NCBI GenBank assembly: GCA_902594875.1
Contig: CACJNU010000004.1
Coordinates: 1-64,000 of the forward strand
DNA from: an uncultured Prochlorococcus sp.
Lineage (GTDB): Bacteria > Cyanobacteriota > Cyanobacteriia > PCC-6307 > Cyanobiaceae
Direction of reading: 5' to 3'
Length of the DNA: 64,000 bases
The notes below the pieces were generated by a model, which worked only from the letters and a program-made list of their open reading frames with translations, did not search any database and had not been told where the DNA came from. Position 1 is the stretch's first letter; the number at the start of each line of letters is the position of its first letter. The position numbers were made by a program, and so were the translations under genes. This document shows, piece after piece, positions 13,792-23,248 of the stretch.

Positions 13792-14160
13792 TTAATTTCT
13801 GTAGAAGGAATTTCCTTGACTTGTTTTTGAGATTTTCCATACATTTCTAGCTATTTTCGTTGCTAATAATCCTGCTCTTTCTAGCTTAGATTTTCCGGGC
13901 TTTGCTCCAATTAAAGCTGTCACTTCTGAAGTAGTTAAAGGTGCTCCAGTATTTATAGCTAATTGCGTTAATTCCAATCTATCTCTAAGGTTCTTAAGAT
14001 TTACCTTTTCGATTTTATCCTCTTCTAACCAACTAAAAGATGGATCTTTCTGAGATAATTTTTGCATCAAGCTTAGGCTGACTAATCCAAGAGTTTGATC
14101 AGGAGTTAATTCTTTATCGGTGCCAGAAACATTTGGTTCTTTTTTTTGAGAAGTTCCCAT
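13792..14160 (-). CDS. Hypothetical protein, divergent from csoS1D
   Basis: 122-aa ORF with cyanobacterial-like composition; no family recognised. Confidence 0.6.
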   Translation of the reverse strand: MGTSQKKEPNVSGTDKELTPDQTLGLVSLSLMQKLSQKDPSFSWLEEDKIEKVNLKNLRDRLELTQLAINTGAPLTTSEVTALIGAKPGKSKLERAGLLATKIARNVWKISKTSQGNSFYRN

Positions 14161-14257
14161 AAAAATGCATATCTTTTACTTGAAGTTATCGTTTTGTGGG
14201 AAGCATGCAAGTAAATTTAATGGAAAAAATGAACCATTATCCGTTATAGTCGCGTGA

Positions 14258-15028
14258 ATGGAACCAACTTCTAGTTTAAACAGAGGGGAACGAAAGAAAG
14301 GGAGTTCTCTTGTCACAGGATCTGAGGTGCAATCTCAGGCTAGTGGTGCAAGCTGTTTTATTACAACTGACTCAGAAAAGTCATTGGTATCCAGACAAGC
14401 AAGTCAAGTAGAACAAATTGAGTTAAGAACATATGTTTTTTTAGATTCTCTTCAGCCTCAATTGGCTGCATATATGGGAACTGTTAGTAGAGGCTTTTTA
14501 CCAATCCCTGGAGATTCATGTCTATGGATGGAAGTTTCACCTGGGATGGCCGTGCATAGAGTCACTGATATTGCCTTAAAGGCTAGTAATGTAAGACTTG
14601 GACAGATGATCGTTGAAAGAGCATTTGGTTCTCTTGCCCTTTACCATAAAGATCAAAGTACTGTGTTACATTCTGGGGATGTTGTTCTAGATGCTATTGG
14701 TAGTGAAGTTAGAAAAAGAACCAAACCTTCAACAAGTTGGACAGAAGTTATTCGAGCTATTACTCCAGATCATGCTGTTTTAATAAATAGACAAAACAGG
14801 AGTGGATCAATGATTCAATCTGGGATGAGTATGTTTATATTAGAAACAGAACCGGCTGGATATGTCTTAAAAGCAGCAAATGAAGCAGAAAAAGCATCAA
14901 ATATAACTGTTGTTGATGTAAAGGCAGTTGGAGCTTTTGGTAGATTAACTCTAGCAGGGAAAGAAGGAGATGTAGAAGAAGCAGCAGCTGCTGCTATAAG
15001 AGCAATTGATGAAATTTCAAATTATTGA
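14258..15028 (+). CDS. csoS1D: Tandem-BMC carboxysome shell protein CsoS1D
   Basis: Two BMC-like halves after a low-complexity N-terminus; [56 protein letters not shown]. Confidence 0.93.
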   Translation: MEPTSSLNRGERKKGSSLVTGSEVQSQASGASCFITTDSEKSLVSRQASQVEQIELRTYVFLDSLQPQLAAYMGTVSRGFLPIPGDSCLWMEVSPGMAVHRVTDIALKASNVRLGQMIVERAFGSLALYHKDQSTVLHSGDVVLDAIGSEVRKRTKPSTSWTEVIRAITPDHAVLINRQNRSGSMIQSGMSMFILETEPAGYVLKAANEAEKASNITVVDVKAVGAFGRLTLAGKEGDVEEAAAAAIRAIDEISNY

Positions 15029-15035
15029 GAATTTT

Positions 15036-15620
15036 TTAACTTAAACCAATTTCTTTTTTTAGATACGGGGACATAATTTTGGCAGCTTTACCTCTGCTTC
15101 CTAACTTACTAAGTTGCGATTGTGTGAGCTCTCCATAAACACAGTTTGCTTCTTTTACCCAAAAAATAGATTCGAACTCCCCATTTAGATATTTTGGGGT
15201 CTTAAGAATTTCTCCCCAGCATATTCCAGTTGTATCCTTCACTAAGTTTCCTAAGGGATCACATAAAACCATACAACTTATAAATCTTGCGCTCCTGTAA
15301 GGAATATCGGAAAGTTCATTAATTAATTTTTTAATTTTTTCAGCGTTGTTTTTGGCATATCGAGCAGAATATATGCCTGGTCGACCATCTAAGATATCCA
15401 CTTCAAGTCCTGAATCGTCAGCTAATGCCCAAGTTTTTGTTTCTAAAGCAGCTGCTTTTGCTTTTAAAAGTGCATTCTCAAAGTATGTGTTTCCAGTCTC
15501 TTCGACATTTAAATATTCTGGTTGCTTCTGAACCTTTAAAGACAAAACATCCAGCATTTCAGAAATTTCAAAAACTTTGCTTTTGTTGCTACTAGCAATA
15601 GTTAGTACTGGAAGGTTCAA
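15036..15620 (-). CDS. rdgB: Non-canonical purine NTP pyrophosphatase (RdgB/HAM1)
   Basis: TIASSNKSKVFEISEML...ALADDSGLEVDILDGRPGIYSARYA. Confidence 0.93.
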   Translation of the reverse strand: MNLPVLTIASSNKSKVFEISEMLDVLSLKVQKQPEYLNVEETGNTYFENALLKAKAAALETKTWALADDSGLEVDILDGRPGIYSARYAKNNAEKIKKLINELSDIPYRSARFISCMVLCDPLGNLVKDTTGICWGEILKTPKYLNGEFESIFWVKEANCVYGELTQSQLSKLGSRGKAAKIMSPYLKKEIGLS

Positions 15621-15683
15621 AATAACAAAATATTTATTGAGAATATTATCTTACTTCAAAGCTAGATACGGAGACAGGAAAGG

Positions 15684-15697
15684 TTGAACATTCCACA
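15684..15697 (+). repeat. 14-bp direct repeat TTGAACATTCCACA, copy 1
   Basis: Exact match to 15915-15928. Confidence 0.9.
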
Positions 15698-15914
15698 CCT
15701 GTATAGACAGGGCCTGCCTCGTACGGAAATAACATAATGTAAATTTTTTCTTAACACAACAGTATGTTTTGATGCACTAACTAATTTGCATAAGTATTGA
15801 CATATCAATAGTACCAAGGGTGATAAGTTTAACTTATGAATGATAGAAAAAACATTAATGGAGATTTTATCGAAAACGCTTGACTTATAAGTACTTAATG
15901 AAGCATTCTTCGGA

Positions 15915-15928
15915 TTGAACATTCCACA
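15915..15928 (+). repeat. 14-bp direct repeat TTGAACATTCCACA, copy 2, just upstream of csoS1
   Basis: Exact match to 15684-15697. Confidence 0.9.
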
Positions 15929-15946
15929 TTTAGTATTTAGTAGACA

Positions 15947-16258
15947 ATGGCTACAGAAACAATGGGTATCGCTCTCGGCATGATCGAGACACGCGGACTT
16001 GTACCTGCAATCGAAGCAGCAGACGCAATGACAAAGGCAGCAGAAGTTCGCCTTATTGGTCGTGAATTCGTTGGCGGCGGTTATGTCACAGTATTAGTTA
16101 GAGGCGAAACAGGCGCAGTTAACGCAGCTGTAAGAGCTGGTGCCGATGCTTGTGAAAGAGTTGGTGACGGTTTAGTTGCAGCTCATATTATTGCTCGTCC
16201 ACACAGAGAAGTTGAACCTGCTCTAGGTAACGGTGAATTTCTTGGTCAAAAGGACTAA
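15947..16258 (+). CDS. csoS1: Major alpha-carboxysome shell protein CsoS1 (BMC hexamer)
   Basis: MATETMGIALGMIETRGLVPAIEAADAMTKAAEVRLIGREFVGGGYVTVLVRGETGAVNAAVRAGADAC. Confidence 0.98.
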   Translation: MATETMGIALGMIETRGLVPAIEAADAMTKAAEVRLIGREFVGGGYVTVLVRGETGAVNAAVRAGADACERVGDGLVAAHIIARPHREVEPALGNGEFLGQKD

Positions 16259-16327
16259 TTAACTAAAGCAAGATTTATTAATTTTGCACAATAATTATTT
16301 TCCCTACACAGACCTAAATTTATCCTT

Positions 16328-17743
16328 ATGAGTAAGAAGTATGATGCAGGGGTAAAGGAGTACAGAGATACCTACTGGACTCCAGAATATGTACCCCTAG
16401 ACACCGATTTACTAGCCTGTTTCAAATGTACAGGTCAGGAAGGTGTTCCAAGAGAAGAAGTTGCAGCAGCTGTTGCCGCTGAATCTTCAACAGGTACTTG
16501 GTCAACAGTTTGGTCCGAGTTACTTACAGATTTAGAATTTTATAAAGGACGTTGTTATCGAATAGAAGACGTTCCTGGAGATCCTGAAGCTTTTTATGCT
16601 TTTATTGCATATCCTTTAGATCTTTTTGAAGAAGGTTCTATTACAAACGTATTAACATCTCTAGTAGGAAACGTTTTTGGATTTAAAGCTCTAAGACATT
16701 TACGTCTAGAAGATATTAGATTCCCAATCGCTTTCATTAAAACTTGCGGTGGTCCACCAAATGGAATCGTAGTTGAAAGAGATCGTTTAAACAAATATGG
16801 AAGACCTCTTCTTGGTTGTACCATTAAACCTAAATTAGGTTTATCTGGTAAAAACTATGGTCGAGTTGTATATGAGTGCCTTAGAGGTGGTCTTGATTTA
16901 ACGAAGGATGACGAGAATATAAATTCTCAACCATTCCAGCGTTGGAGAGAAAGATTTGAGTTTGTTGCAGAAGCAGTTAAGCTTGCCCAGCAAGAAACTG
17001 GAGAAGTTAAAGGTCACTACTTAAACTGTACTGCTAACACTCCTGAAGAACTCTACGAAAGAGCTGAATTTGCAAAAGAGCTAGATATGCCAATCATCAT
17101 GCATGATTATATAACTGGCGGTTTTACTGCAAATACTGGATTAGCAAACTGGTGTCGTAAAAATGGCATGCTTCTACATATTCATAGAGCTATGCATGCT
17201 GTTATTGATAGACATCCAAAACATGGTATCCATTTCAGAGTTCTAGCAAAATGTTTGAGACTCTCCGGAGGAGATCAATTACATACTGGAACAGTTGTTG
17301 GAAAACTAGAAGGTGATCGTCAAACAACTCTTGGTTACATTGACAACTTAAGAGAGTCATTTGTTCCTGAAGATAGATCAAGAGGTAACTTCTTTGATCA
17401 AGATTGGGGTTCAATGCCAGGAGTATTTGCCGTCGCATCAGGTGGTATTCACGTATGGCATATGCCTGCACTCTTAGCAATTTTCGGAGATGATTCTTGT
17501 CTTCAGTTCGGTGGAGGGACACATGGTCATCCATGGGGTTCAGCTGCTGGAGCTGCAGCTAATAGAGTCGCTTTAGAAGCTTGTGTAAAAGCACGTAATG
17601 CTGGTCGCGAAATCGAAAAAGAGAGTAGAGACATTCTTATGGAAGCTGCTAAACACAGTCCTGAATTAGCTATTGCTCTTGAAACTTGGAAGGAGATTAA
17701 GTTTGAATTTGATACCGTCGACAAACTCGACGTTCAAGGTTAA
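16328..17743 (+). CDS. rbcL: RuBisCO large subunit, form IA
   Basis: [42 protein letters not shown]; lies inside the cso operon. Confidence 0.99.
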
Positions 17744-17757
17744 ACCAGATTTCAAAA

Positions 17758-17782
17758 TTGAGGAGATTGTTCTTCTCCTCAA
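17758..17782 (+). other. Perfect 9-bp hairpin in the rbcL-rbcS intergenic region (no U-tract)
   Basis: TTGAGGAGA-(TTGTTCT)-TCTCCTCAA, no downstream T-run. Confidence 0.75.
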
Positions 17783-17836
17783 ACTTCTACAAATCTCGTT
17801 CTATTACGAGTAATTTCATTCACATTTAAATTAATT

Positions 17837-18178
17837 ATGCCTTTCCAGAGCACAGTAGGCGACTATCAAACAGTTGCAACCCTGGAAACATTCGGTTTTT
17901 TACCACCGATGACCCAGGAAGAAATATACGATCAAATTGCATACATAATTGCTCAAGGCTGGAGTCCTGTCATTGAGCATGTTCATCCTAGTGGAAGTAT
18001 GCAAACTTATTGGTCTTATTGGAAACTCCCATTTTTTGGGGAAAAAGATCTTAACTTGGTTGTGAGTGAATTAGAGGCGTGTCATAGAGCATACCCTGAT
18101 CACCATGTAAGAATCATCGGATACGATGCATACACTCAAAGCCAAGGAACAGCTTTTGTAGTTTTCCAAGGACGTTAA
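17837..18178 (+). CDS. rbcS: RuBisCO small subunit
   Basis: MPFQSTVGDYQTVATLETFGFLPPMTQEEIYDQIAYIIAQGWSPVIEHVHP. Confidence 0.98.
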   Translation: MPFQSTVGDYQTVATLETFGFLPPMTQEEIYDQIAYIIAQGWSPVIEHVHPSGSMQTYWSYWKLPFFGEKDLNLVVSELEACHRAYPDHHVRIIGYDAYTQSQGTAFVVFQGR

Positions 18179-18200
18179 ATCTACTTTATGTAGTAAATAT

Positions 18201-18235
18201 CTTTCTCCAAAAAATATTTTTGGAGAAAGTTTTTT
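18201..18235 (+). terminator. Rho-independent-type terminator between rbcS and csoS2
   Basis: CTTTCTCCAAAAA-(ATA)-TTTTTGGAGAAAG followed by TTTTTTC; perfect 13-bp stem. Confidence 0.85.
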
Positions 18236-18251
18236 CAAAAGAGTTTCACAT

Positions 18252-20558
18252 TTGAAGATTATGTCAAAAAAAACCAGTAGAGAGATTGCATTAGAAAGAA
18301 GAAAGGCGATGAGTGATAGCGGTAAAAAAGCTGCTGCTTATTCTTCAACTACTAAAGATAGAGTTCGATCTTCTCAAGATATACAGATTTCTGGGACTCA
18401 GTCTTCTCATAATAATCAAAATATTTCCAAACCAACTACAAATCATATTCCAAAAACTCAGGTTACCAGAAAGTCTTCTTCAACAACTTTATCTAGTAAA
18501 GAGTTGGTAATAGAGAGAAGAAAAGCAATGTCTACCCATGGGAAATCAGCTATAACTTCATCCGATAGAACCCGTACTGATGCTAAAAAAGAAAGTCCTG
18601 TAACCGCAGTTAAATCAACCATAAGTAAAAAACAAAAAAGTCAAGGTTCAACTAGTACAGAATCTAAGTCCCTAAAACCGAAAGTTAAAAGAAGAATTAA
18701 TCAGAAGAGAAAGCCAATTACTAATACAAGTAGAGATATTGTTTTAGCGAGAAGAGAAGCTCAATCTAAACATGGTAAATCAGCAACAAAACAAAATACC
18801 AGTGCCGCCTCTTTAGCTAGAAGGGGAGACCCAGATTTAAGTAGTAGAGAGATTTCTCAGAGAGTGAGAGAGCTAAGAAGTAAAACTGGTGCCACAGGTA
18901 AAAAAGGAAATGGTAAATGCAGACCATGTGGTCCAAATAAAAATGGTGCAAAACAAAATATTGCGGATGCTAGCTGGAAAGTTGGTAAAAGTGAAACTGA
19001 TTCAGGTCAAATAGTTACTGGAACTCAAGCTAATAGATCTGTAAAAACTACAGGTAATGAGGCAAGTACATGCAGAACTGTCACTGGTACTCAATATATG
19101 GGAGCAGAAGTTGTTGATCAATTTTGTCAAGAAAGACAAAGTTATAAACAACCACTTAGATCTACTGTTACCTCTACAACATCAGGTAATAAAGTAACTG
19201 GAAATGAAGTTGGTAGATCTGAGAGGGTCACAGGAGATGAGCCTGGGACTTGTAAAAATCTTACAGGTACTGAATATGTATCTGCCAATCAATCTCAGAA
19301 GTATTGTGGCGATGTTCCAAAAAATCCTTCAAAGGTTAAACACAGCACTACAACAGATGGATTAAAAGTATCTGGATCACTTCCTGGTAGATCAAACCTT
19401 GTTACTGGAGATGAATCTGGTTCTGGACATCAGTTAACTGGAGATCAATATCTTGGCTCAGAGCCAAATCCAAAAGGCAAAGCATTTGAAAAAGTAGGCA
19501 GTTACAATACTCTAAATGGGAATAATGTAACTGGTACAGGTGTAGGAAGATCAGAACATATGACAGGTAATGAACATGGGAGTTGCAAGAACGTAACTGG
19601 TGATGAATACATAGGATCTCAACAATATGATAAGTTTTGCGGTTCAAAACCAAAACCAGAAGCTAGAAAAGTAGGTTTAAGCCTTTCTTCAAAGTCAAAT
19701 TTAATAAGCGGGACTATGACAGGAAGATCAAAAATAGTAACTGGAGATGAACCAGGTTCATGCAAAGTGCTAACAGGAACACCATACGCAGGCTTAGATC
19801 AGATTAATGAGAATTGTAATAATGAAACTTCTGAAGAAATGAAATCACTTGCAACAGTTAATTCTGGTAATAATTCAAATGCCAGACTAACAGGACAACA
19901 ACCAGGAATTGGCGGAGTAATGACAGGTGCTAAGAAAGGTGCTTGTAAAAACCTAACAGGTACTCCTTATGTTGGTGGAGATCAGTTCTCACAAACTTGT
20001 GATAATCCTCCTCATGATACTGCTTATGCGAATCCGGAAAAGTCAGCAGATAACTCTTGGAATGAATTCTCTGTTAAATCACCATCAAGAGACAAATATT
20101 CTAAAAAAAATACTCAAGGTGTCACGGGTAATGAATATGAAAATGGTTCAAAGGTAACGGGACCTTTTGATATGGCAGTTGATAAGGTAACTGGTACTGA
20201 AAAATTTAGATTTGAACCTAATAAAAATATTACTTATAAACAAAAAATGGAAATTGAAGAAGCAGACCGGGCTGCAAAGACGCCAGAAAAAAGAGTCGCA
20301 TCAAGGATTACTGGTGAAGGACAATCAGTGGGAAACGTAACTGGTGATGATTGGGATCGCGGTGATAAGGTAACAGGCACAGAGGGAACTTCTTCTAGAA
20401 AGCGAAATCCATCAAGAGCAGGATTTATGAGCGCAATGCCCCCTATGGAAGTTAAAAGAAATGAGGAAACAGAAAAACCAGATTTCTTGATAACTGGATC
20501 TAGTGGTAATACTCGTGAAGGACAACTTGTTACCTTTTCAGGTGGTGCAAGAGGTTAA
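18252..20558 (+). CDS. csoS2: Carboxysome assembly scaffold CsoS2 (start probably MSKKTSRE at 18261)
   Basis: N-terminal RRKAMS..GK repeats, multiple middle GRS..VTGDE.G.CK.LTGT.Y repeats, conserved C-terminus ending LVTFSGGARG. Confidence 0.97.
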   Translation: MKIMSKKTSREIALERRKAMSDSGKKAAAYSSTTKDRVRSSQDIQISGTQSSHNNQNISKPTTNHIPKTQVTRKSSSTTLSSKELVIERRKAMSTHGKSAITSSDRTRTDAKKESPVTAVKSTISKKQKSQGSTSTESKSLKPKVKRRINQKRKPITNTSRDIVLARREAQSKHGKSATKQNTSAASLARRGDPDLSSREISQRVRELRSKTGATGKKGNGKCRPCGPNKNGAKQNIADASWKVGKSETDSGQIVTGTQANRSVKTTGNEASTCRTVTGTQYMGAEVVDQFCQERQSYKQPLRSTVTSTTSGNKVTGNEVGRSERVTGDEPGTCKNLTGTEYVSANQSQKYCGDVPKNPSKVKHSTTTDGLKVSGSLPGRSNLVTGDESGSGHQLTGDQYLGSEPNPKGKAFEKVGSYNTLNGNNVTGTGVGRSEHMTGNEHGSCKNVTGDEYIGSQQYDKFCGSKPKPEARKVGLSLSSKSNLISGTMTGRSKIVTGDEPGSCKVLTGTPYAGLDQINENCNNETSEEMKSLATVNSGNNSNARLTGQQPGIGGVMTGAKKGACKNLTGTPYVGGDQFSQTCDNPPHDTAYANPEKSADNSWNEFSVKSPSRDKYSKKNTQGVTGNEYENGSKVTGPFDMAVDKVTGTEKFRFEPNKNITYKQKMEIEEADRAAKTPEKRVASRITGEGQSVGNVTGDDWDRGDKVTGTEGTSSRKRNPSRAGFMSAMPPMEVKRNEETEKPDFLITGSSGNTREGQLVTFSGGARG

Positions 20559-20565
20559 GTAAATA

Positions 20566-22095
20566 ATGCCTTTAAGAGGACTGGCTAAAGCCAAGAACTT
20601 CACATTGGGGCCAACCGCACCAATGAAAACTTTTACTGAAAATATCCATATACAAACCAAAGAATCAAATAATTTAAGCGATTCTGGAAAGTCTCATAAA
20701 TTAACCAATAATATTCAAAATGAAAATCTATTTAGGTACGAAAGCAAAATAAAAAGTGATTTTGACGAAATTGTTCCAACTCTCAAGGAAATAGCCCGAA
20801 TTCAACATCACGAAGATTTTATAAATAAGGCTCAGATAATATCAAGAAAAAATTTGGGAATAGATTTACCCCTTCATGTATTAGATAAATCTTGGGTTAA
20901 ACCTCTTGATATGAGAGCTTTATATGCATGGTGTGCTTTCAAACAGCATGAGAAACTTAGCGACAATTTTTTTAACAACGATCCACTTGAAGGTGCTGCT
21001 GGAAGTAGGGATGCGGAAGACTTTGAAAAATTTCTTTTAGATTGTGGAATACATTTACTTGATATAACTCCTTGTTCAGATGGAAGATTAGCTCATTCAG
21101 TTGCTTATGTAATGAGAATACCTTTTAGTTCAGTAAGAAGAAGATCCCATGCTGGAGCATTGTTTGATATTGAAAATACCGTTAATCGATGGGTTAAAAC
21201 TGAACATAAAAGATATAGAGAGAATGTTCCTAATGAAGCTCATAAAGATACCAGGTACTTAAAAGTTGTAACGTATCATTTTAGTTCAGTAGATCCTATG
21301 CATCAAGGATGCGCAGCTCATGGGAGTAATGACGAGTTAGCTGCAGCAGAAGGTAGAAATAAATTATATGCTTTCAAAGAGGCTGTAGAGAATAGCTTTT
21401 GCTGCGGAGCTTCTGTGGATTTAATGTTAATTGGACTTGATACAGACACTGATTCATTGAAAATACATTTATCAACTAGCGATGGAGGTATAGATTTAGA
21501 AAAAACTATTTCTACATTAGAAATTTATAATTCAACAATAAATTTTTCAAAAGAGGATGCGGAAAGAGAAATTTGCCAGATAATTTCCAAGCAATCTTCA
21601 AAAGACAAACTTAGTGGACTGGAAAAATTTACGTATAAATTAATTGTCAATAATATTTCTCAAATTGATTATGTTAAGAGTTTTCATAATGGTTCTTATG
21701 AAGATATTGGACATGCAGAGAGGTTTATTGGAGTAGGTATAGGTTTCAAAGAAGTACATCTCAGAAATTTAACTTATTTTGCTCATTTGGATACAGTCGA
21801 AGAAGGGGCTCCAGATTTAGATGTAGGAGTGAAGATTTTTACAGGATTAAATGTTTCTCAAGATCTACCTATTCCCGTAGTAATAAGATTTGATTACTCT
21901 GGAAAAGTACCCGGCGCAAAAGAGAGGGCAATAAATGATTGTGAAAGAGTTAATAATGCGATATCAATTAGATATAAAAATTTAGTTGATCAAGGTTTGT
22001 TACATACTTGCTCTACCATTAGAGATAGGGACAACATTCATTCCGCCCAAATTATTGGAATGTCTTTAGATAAAAAAACAGAGGAGGCTCACTAA
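20566..22095 (+). CDS. csoSCA: Carboxysomal beta-type carbonic anhydrase CsoSCA
   Basis: CGIHLLDITPCSDGRLAHSVAYVMRIPFSSVRRRSHAGALFDIENTVNRWVKTEHKR; located between csoS2 and csoS4A. Confidence 0.97.
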   Translation: MPLRGLAKAKNFTLGPTAPMKTFTENIHIQTKESNNLSDSGKSHKLTNNIQNENLFRYESKIKSDFDEIVPTLKEIARIQHHEDFINKAQIISRKNLGIDLPLHVLDKSWVKPLDMRALYAWCAFKQHEKLSDNFFNNDPLEGAAGSRDAEDFEKFLLDCGIHLLDITPCSDGRLAHSVAYVMRIPFSSVRRRSHAGALFDIENTVNRWVKTEHKRYRENVPNEAHKDTRYLKVVTYHFSSVDPMHQGCAAHGSNDELAAAEGRNKLYAFKEAVENSFCCGASVDLMLIGLDTDTDSLKIHLSTSDGGIDLEKTISTLEIYNSTINFSKEDAEREICQIISKQSSKDKLSGLEKFTYKLIVNNISQIDYVKSFHNGSYEDIGHAERFIGVGIGFKEVHLRNLTYFAHLDTVEEGAPDLDVGVKIFTGLNVSQDLPIPVVIRFDYSGKVPGAKERAINDCERVNNAISIRYKNLVDQGLLHTCSTIRDRDNIHSAQIIGMSLDKKTEEAH

Positions 22096-22097
22096 TT

Positions 22098-22349
22098 ATG
22101 TTAATTTGCAAGGTTGTAAAACCACTTGTTTCTACCAATAGGATTCCTGGTTTTGAACATAAACATCTGCAGGTTGTCTTGGATGGTTCTTCTAAAAAGG
22201 TTGCAGTTGATGCTGTTGGCTGTAAGCCAGGCGATTGGGTTATTTGTGTTGGAAGTTCTGCTGCTAGAGAAGCTGCGGGAAGTAAATCTTATCCAAGCGA
22301 TTTAACAATTGTTGGAATTATTGATCATTGGGATCCTGACAAATCATAA
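22098..22349 (+). CDS. csoS4A: Carboxysome vertex pentamer protein CsoS4A
   Basis: EutN/CcmL fold-like MLICKVVKPLVSTNRIPGFEHKHLQVV...VDAVGCKPGDWVICVGSSAAR. Confidence 0.95.
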   Translation: MLICKVVKPLVSTNRIPGFEHKHLQVVLDGSSKKVAVDAVGCKPGDWVICVGSSAAREAAGSKSYPSDLTIVGIIDHWDPDKS

Positions 22350-22366
22350 AAAGGAGGATATAAATC

Positions 22367-22615
22367 GTGGAAATTATGAAGGTATTAGGAAGGATGGTAT
22401 GCACTCAAAGAGTCGCTGGCTTAGGTCATATGAATTTACGAATTTTAGAAAATAATAAAGGAAAGAAATTAGTTGCTGTTGATCCTGTTGGAGCTAGAGA
22501 AGGTAACTGGGTTTTTACAGCTAGTGGCTCTGCCGCTAGATTTGCATGCCCTAATCCTGAAGTTCAAACCGATTTAACAATTGGCGGTATTATTGATTAT
22601 TGGGAGAGTGACTAA
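22367..22615 (+). CDS. csoS4B: Carboxysome vertex pentamer protein CsoS4B
   Basis: MEIMKVLGRMVCTQRVAGLGHMNLRILEN...VDPVGAREGNWVFTASGSAAR. Confidence 0.95.
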   Translation: MEIMKVLGRMVCTQRVAGLGHMNLRILENNKGKKLVAVDPVGAREGNWVFTASGSAARFACPNPEVQTDLTIGGIIDYWESD

Positions 22616-22689
22616 AAATTTTATCTTCAAAAATTTATTGAGAAACTTTGTTGAAGGTATAGTGTAATTAGTCTTGAATAAAGAATGTA

Positions 22690-22929
22690 ATGTGGAAAGA
22701 AAGAGAATCACCTCTGAGGATTGAAAAAAGATTTGAATTTGATCAATACTCAAAAATTAGTAAATTCATGGGTGAAATTGAGAAATTATGCAAAGAAAGG
22801 GATATCTATCCAAATATCAGCTTCGGTAAGAATTTTGTAAGTCTTTCAATATTTTTGGATAATAAAGAAATATCAGAAAAAGAAAAAGACTTTTCAATGG
22901 ATATTGATAAATTTTATTTAGAGGATTAG
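22690..22929 (+). CDS. Pterin-carbinolamine-dehydratase-fold protein, acRAF-like (RuBisCO assembly factor candidate)
   Basis: Position directly after csoS4B; RFEFDQYSKISKFMGEIEKLCKERDIYPNISFGKNFVSLSIF resembles the PCD fold. Confidence 0.7.
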   Translation: MWKERESPLRIEKRFEFDQYSKISKFMGEIEKLCKERDIYPNISFGKNFVSLSIFLDNKEISEKEKDFSMDIDKFYLED

Positions 22930-22935
22930 TCCTTT

Positions 22936-23163
22936 TTAATAATTATTAGGCTTTGCAATATCTCTTTTGATTAAAGCCATTAAATATGTTGGGGCTTTAT
23001 ATCTACCAGGTAGACATCTATTTAAAGTCTCAAGATGACCCCAACACACTGTCTTTTCTATATCTTTAACTGAGTTTCCTTTTAAGATTAATAGTCTAAG
23101 AGCTTTGCAAAATAAAGGATAACCTGCTTCTAGTTCATCTATATTAAGCTTTGCTGCTGACAT
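22936..23163 (-). CDS. Small hypothetical protein (possibly DUF3136)
   Basis: 75-aa ORF MSAAKLNIDELEAGYPLFCKALRLLILKGNSVKDIEKTVCWGHLETLNRCLPGRYKAPTYL; family assignment uncertain. Confidence 0.55.
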   Translation of the reverse strand: MSAAKLNIDELEAGYPLFCKALRLLILKGNSVKDIEKTVCWGHLETLNRCLPGRYKAPTYLMALIKRDIAKPNNY

Positions 23164-23248
23164 AGATCAAAGATGAATTATCAACTAATAATCTATACAA
23201 CTATGGTGCACAATTGGTTCATATTACAAATTTCTCAATAATTAGAAA

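Noticed and set aside
15662-15922. 86-aa minus-strand ORF between rdgB and csoS1
   Set aside because: It covers the promoter/repeat region of csoS1, has no recognisable family, and ends in the hairpin element; more likely non-coding.
17235-17534. Antisense ORFs within rbcL and other strong genes (e.g. 16594-16824, 17527-17724)
   Set aside because: Overlap highly conserved coding sequence on the opposite strand with no family signature; spurious.
18990-20400. Possible CRISPR-like or tandem DNA repeats
   Set aside because: Repeats are in-frame protein repeats of CsoS2 with degenerate nucleotide sequence, not a CRISPR array.
18252-20558. Programmed frameshifting in csoS2, as in Halothiobacillus
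   Set aside because: No convincing slippery heptamer with a downstream structure identified by eye; cannot be supported.
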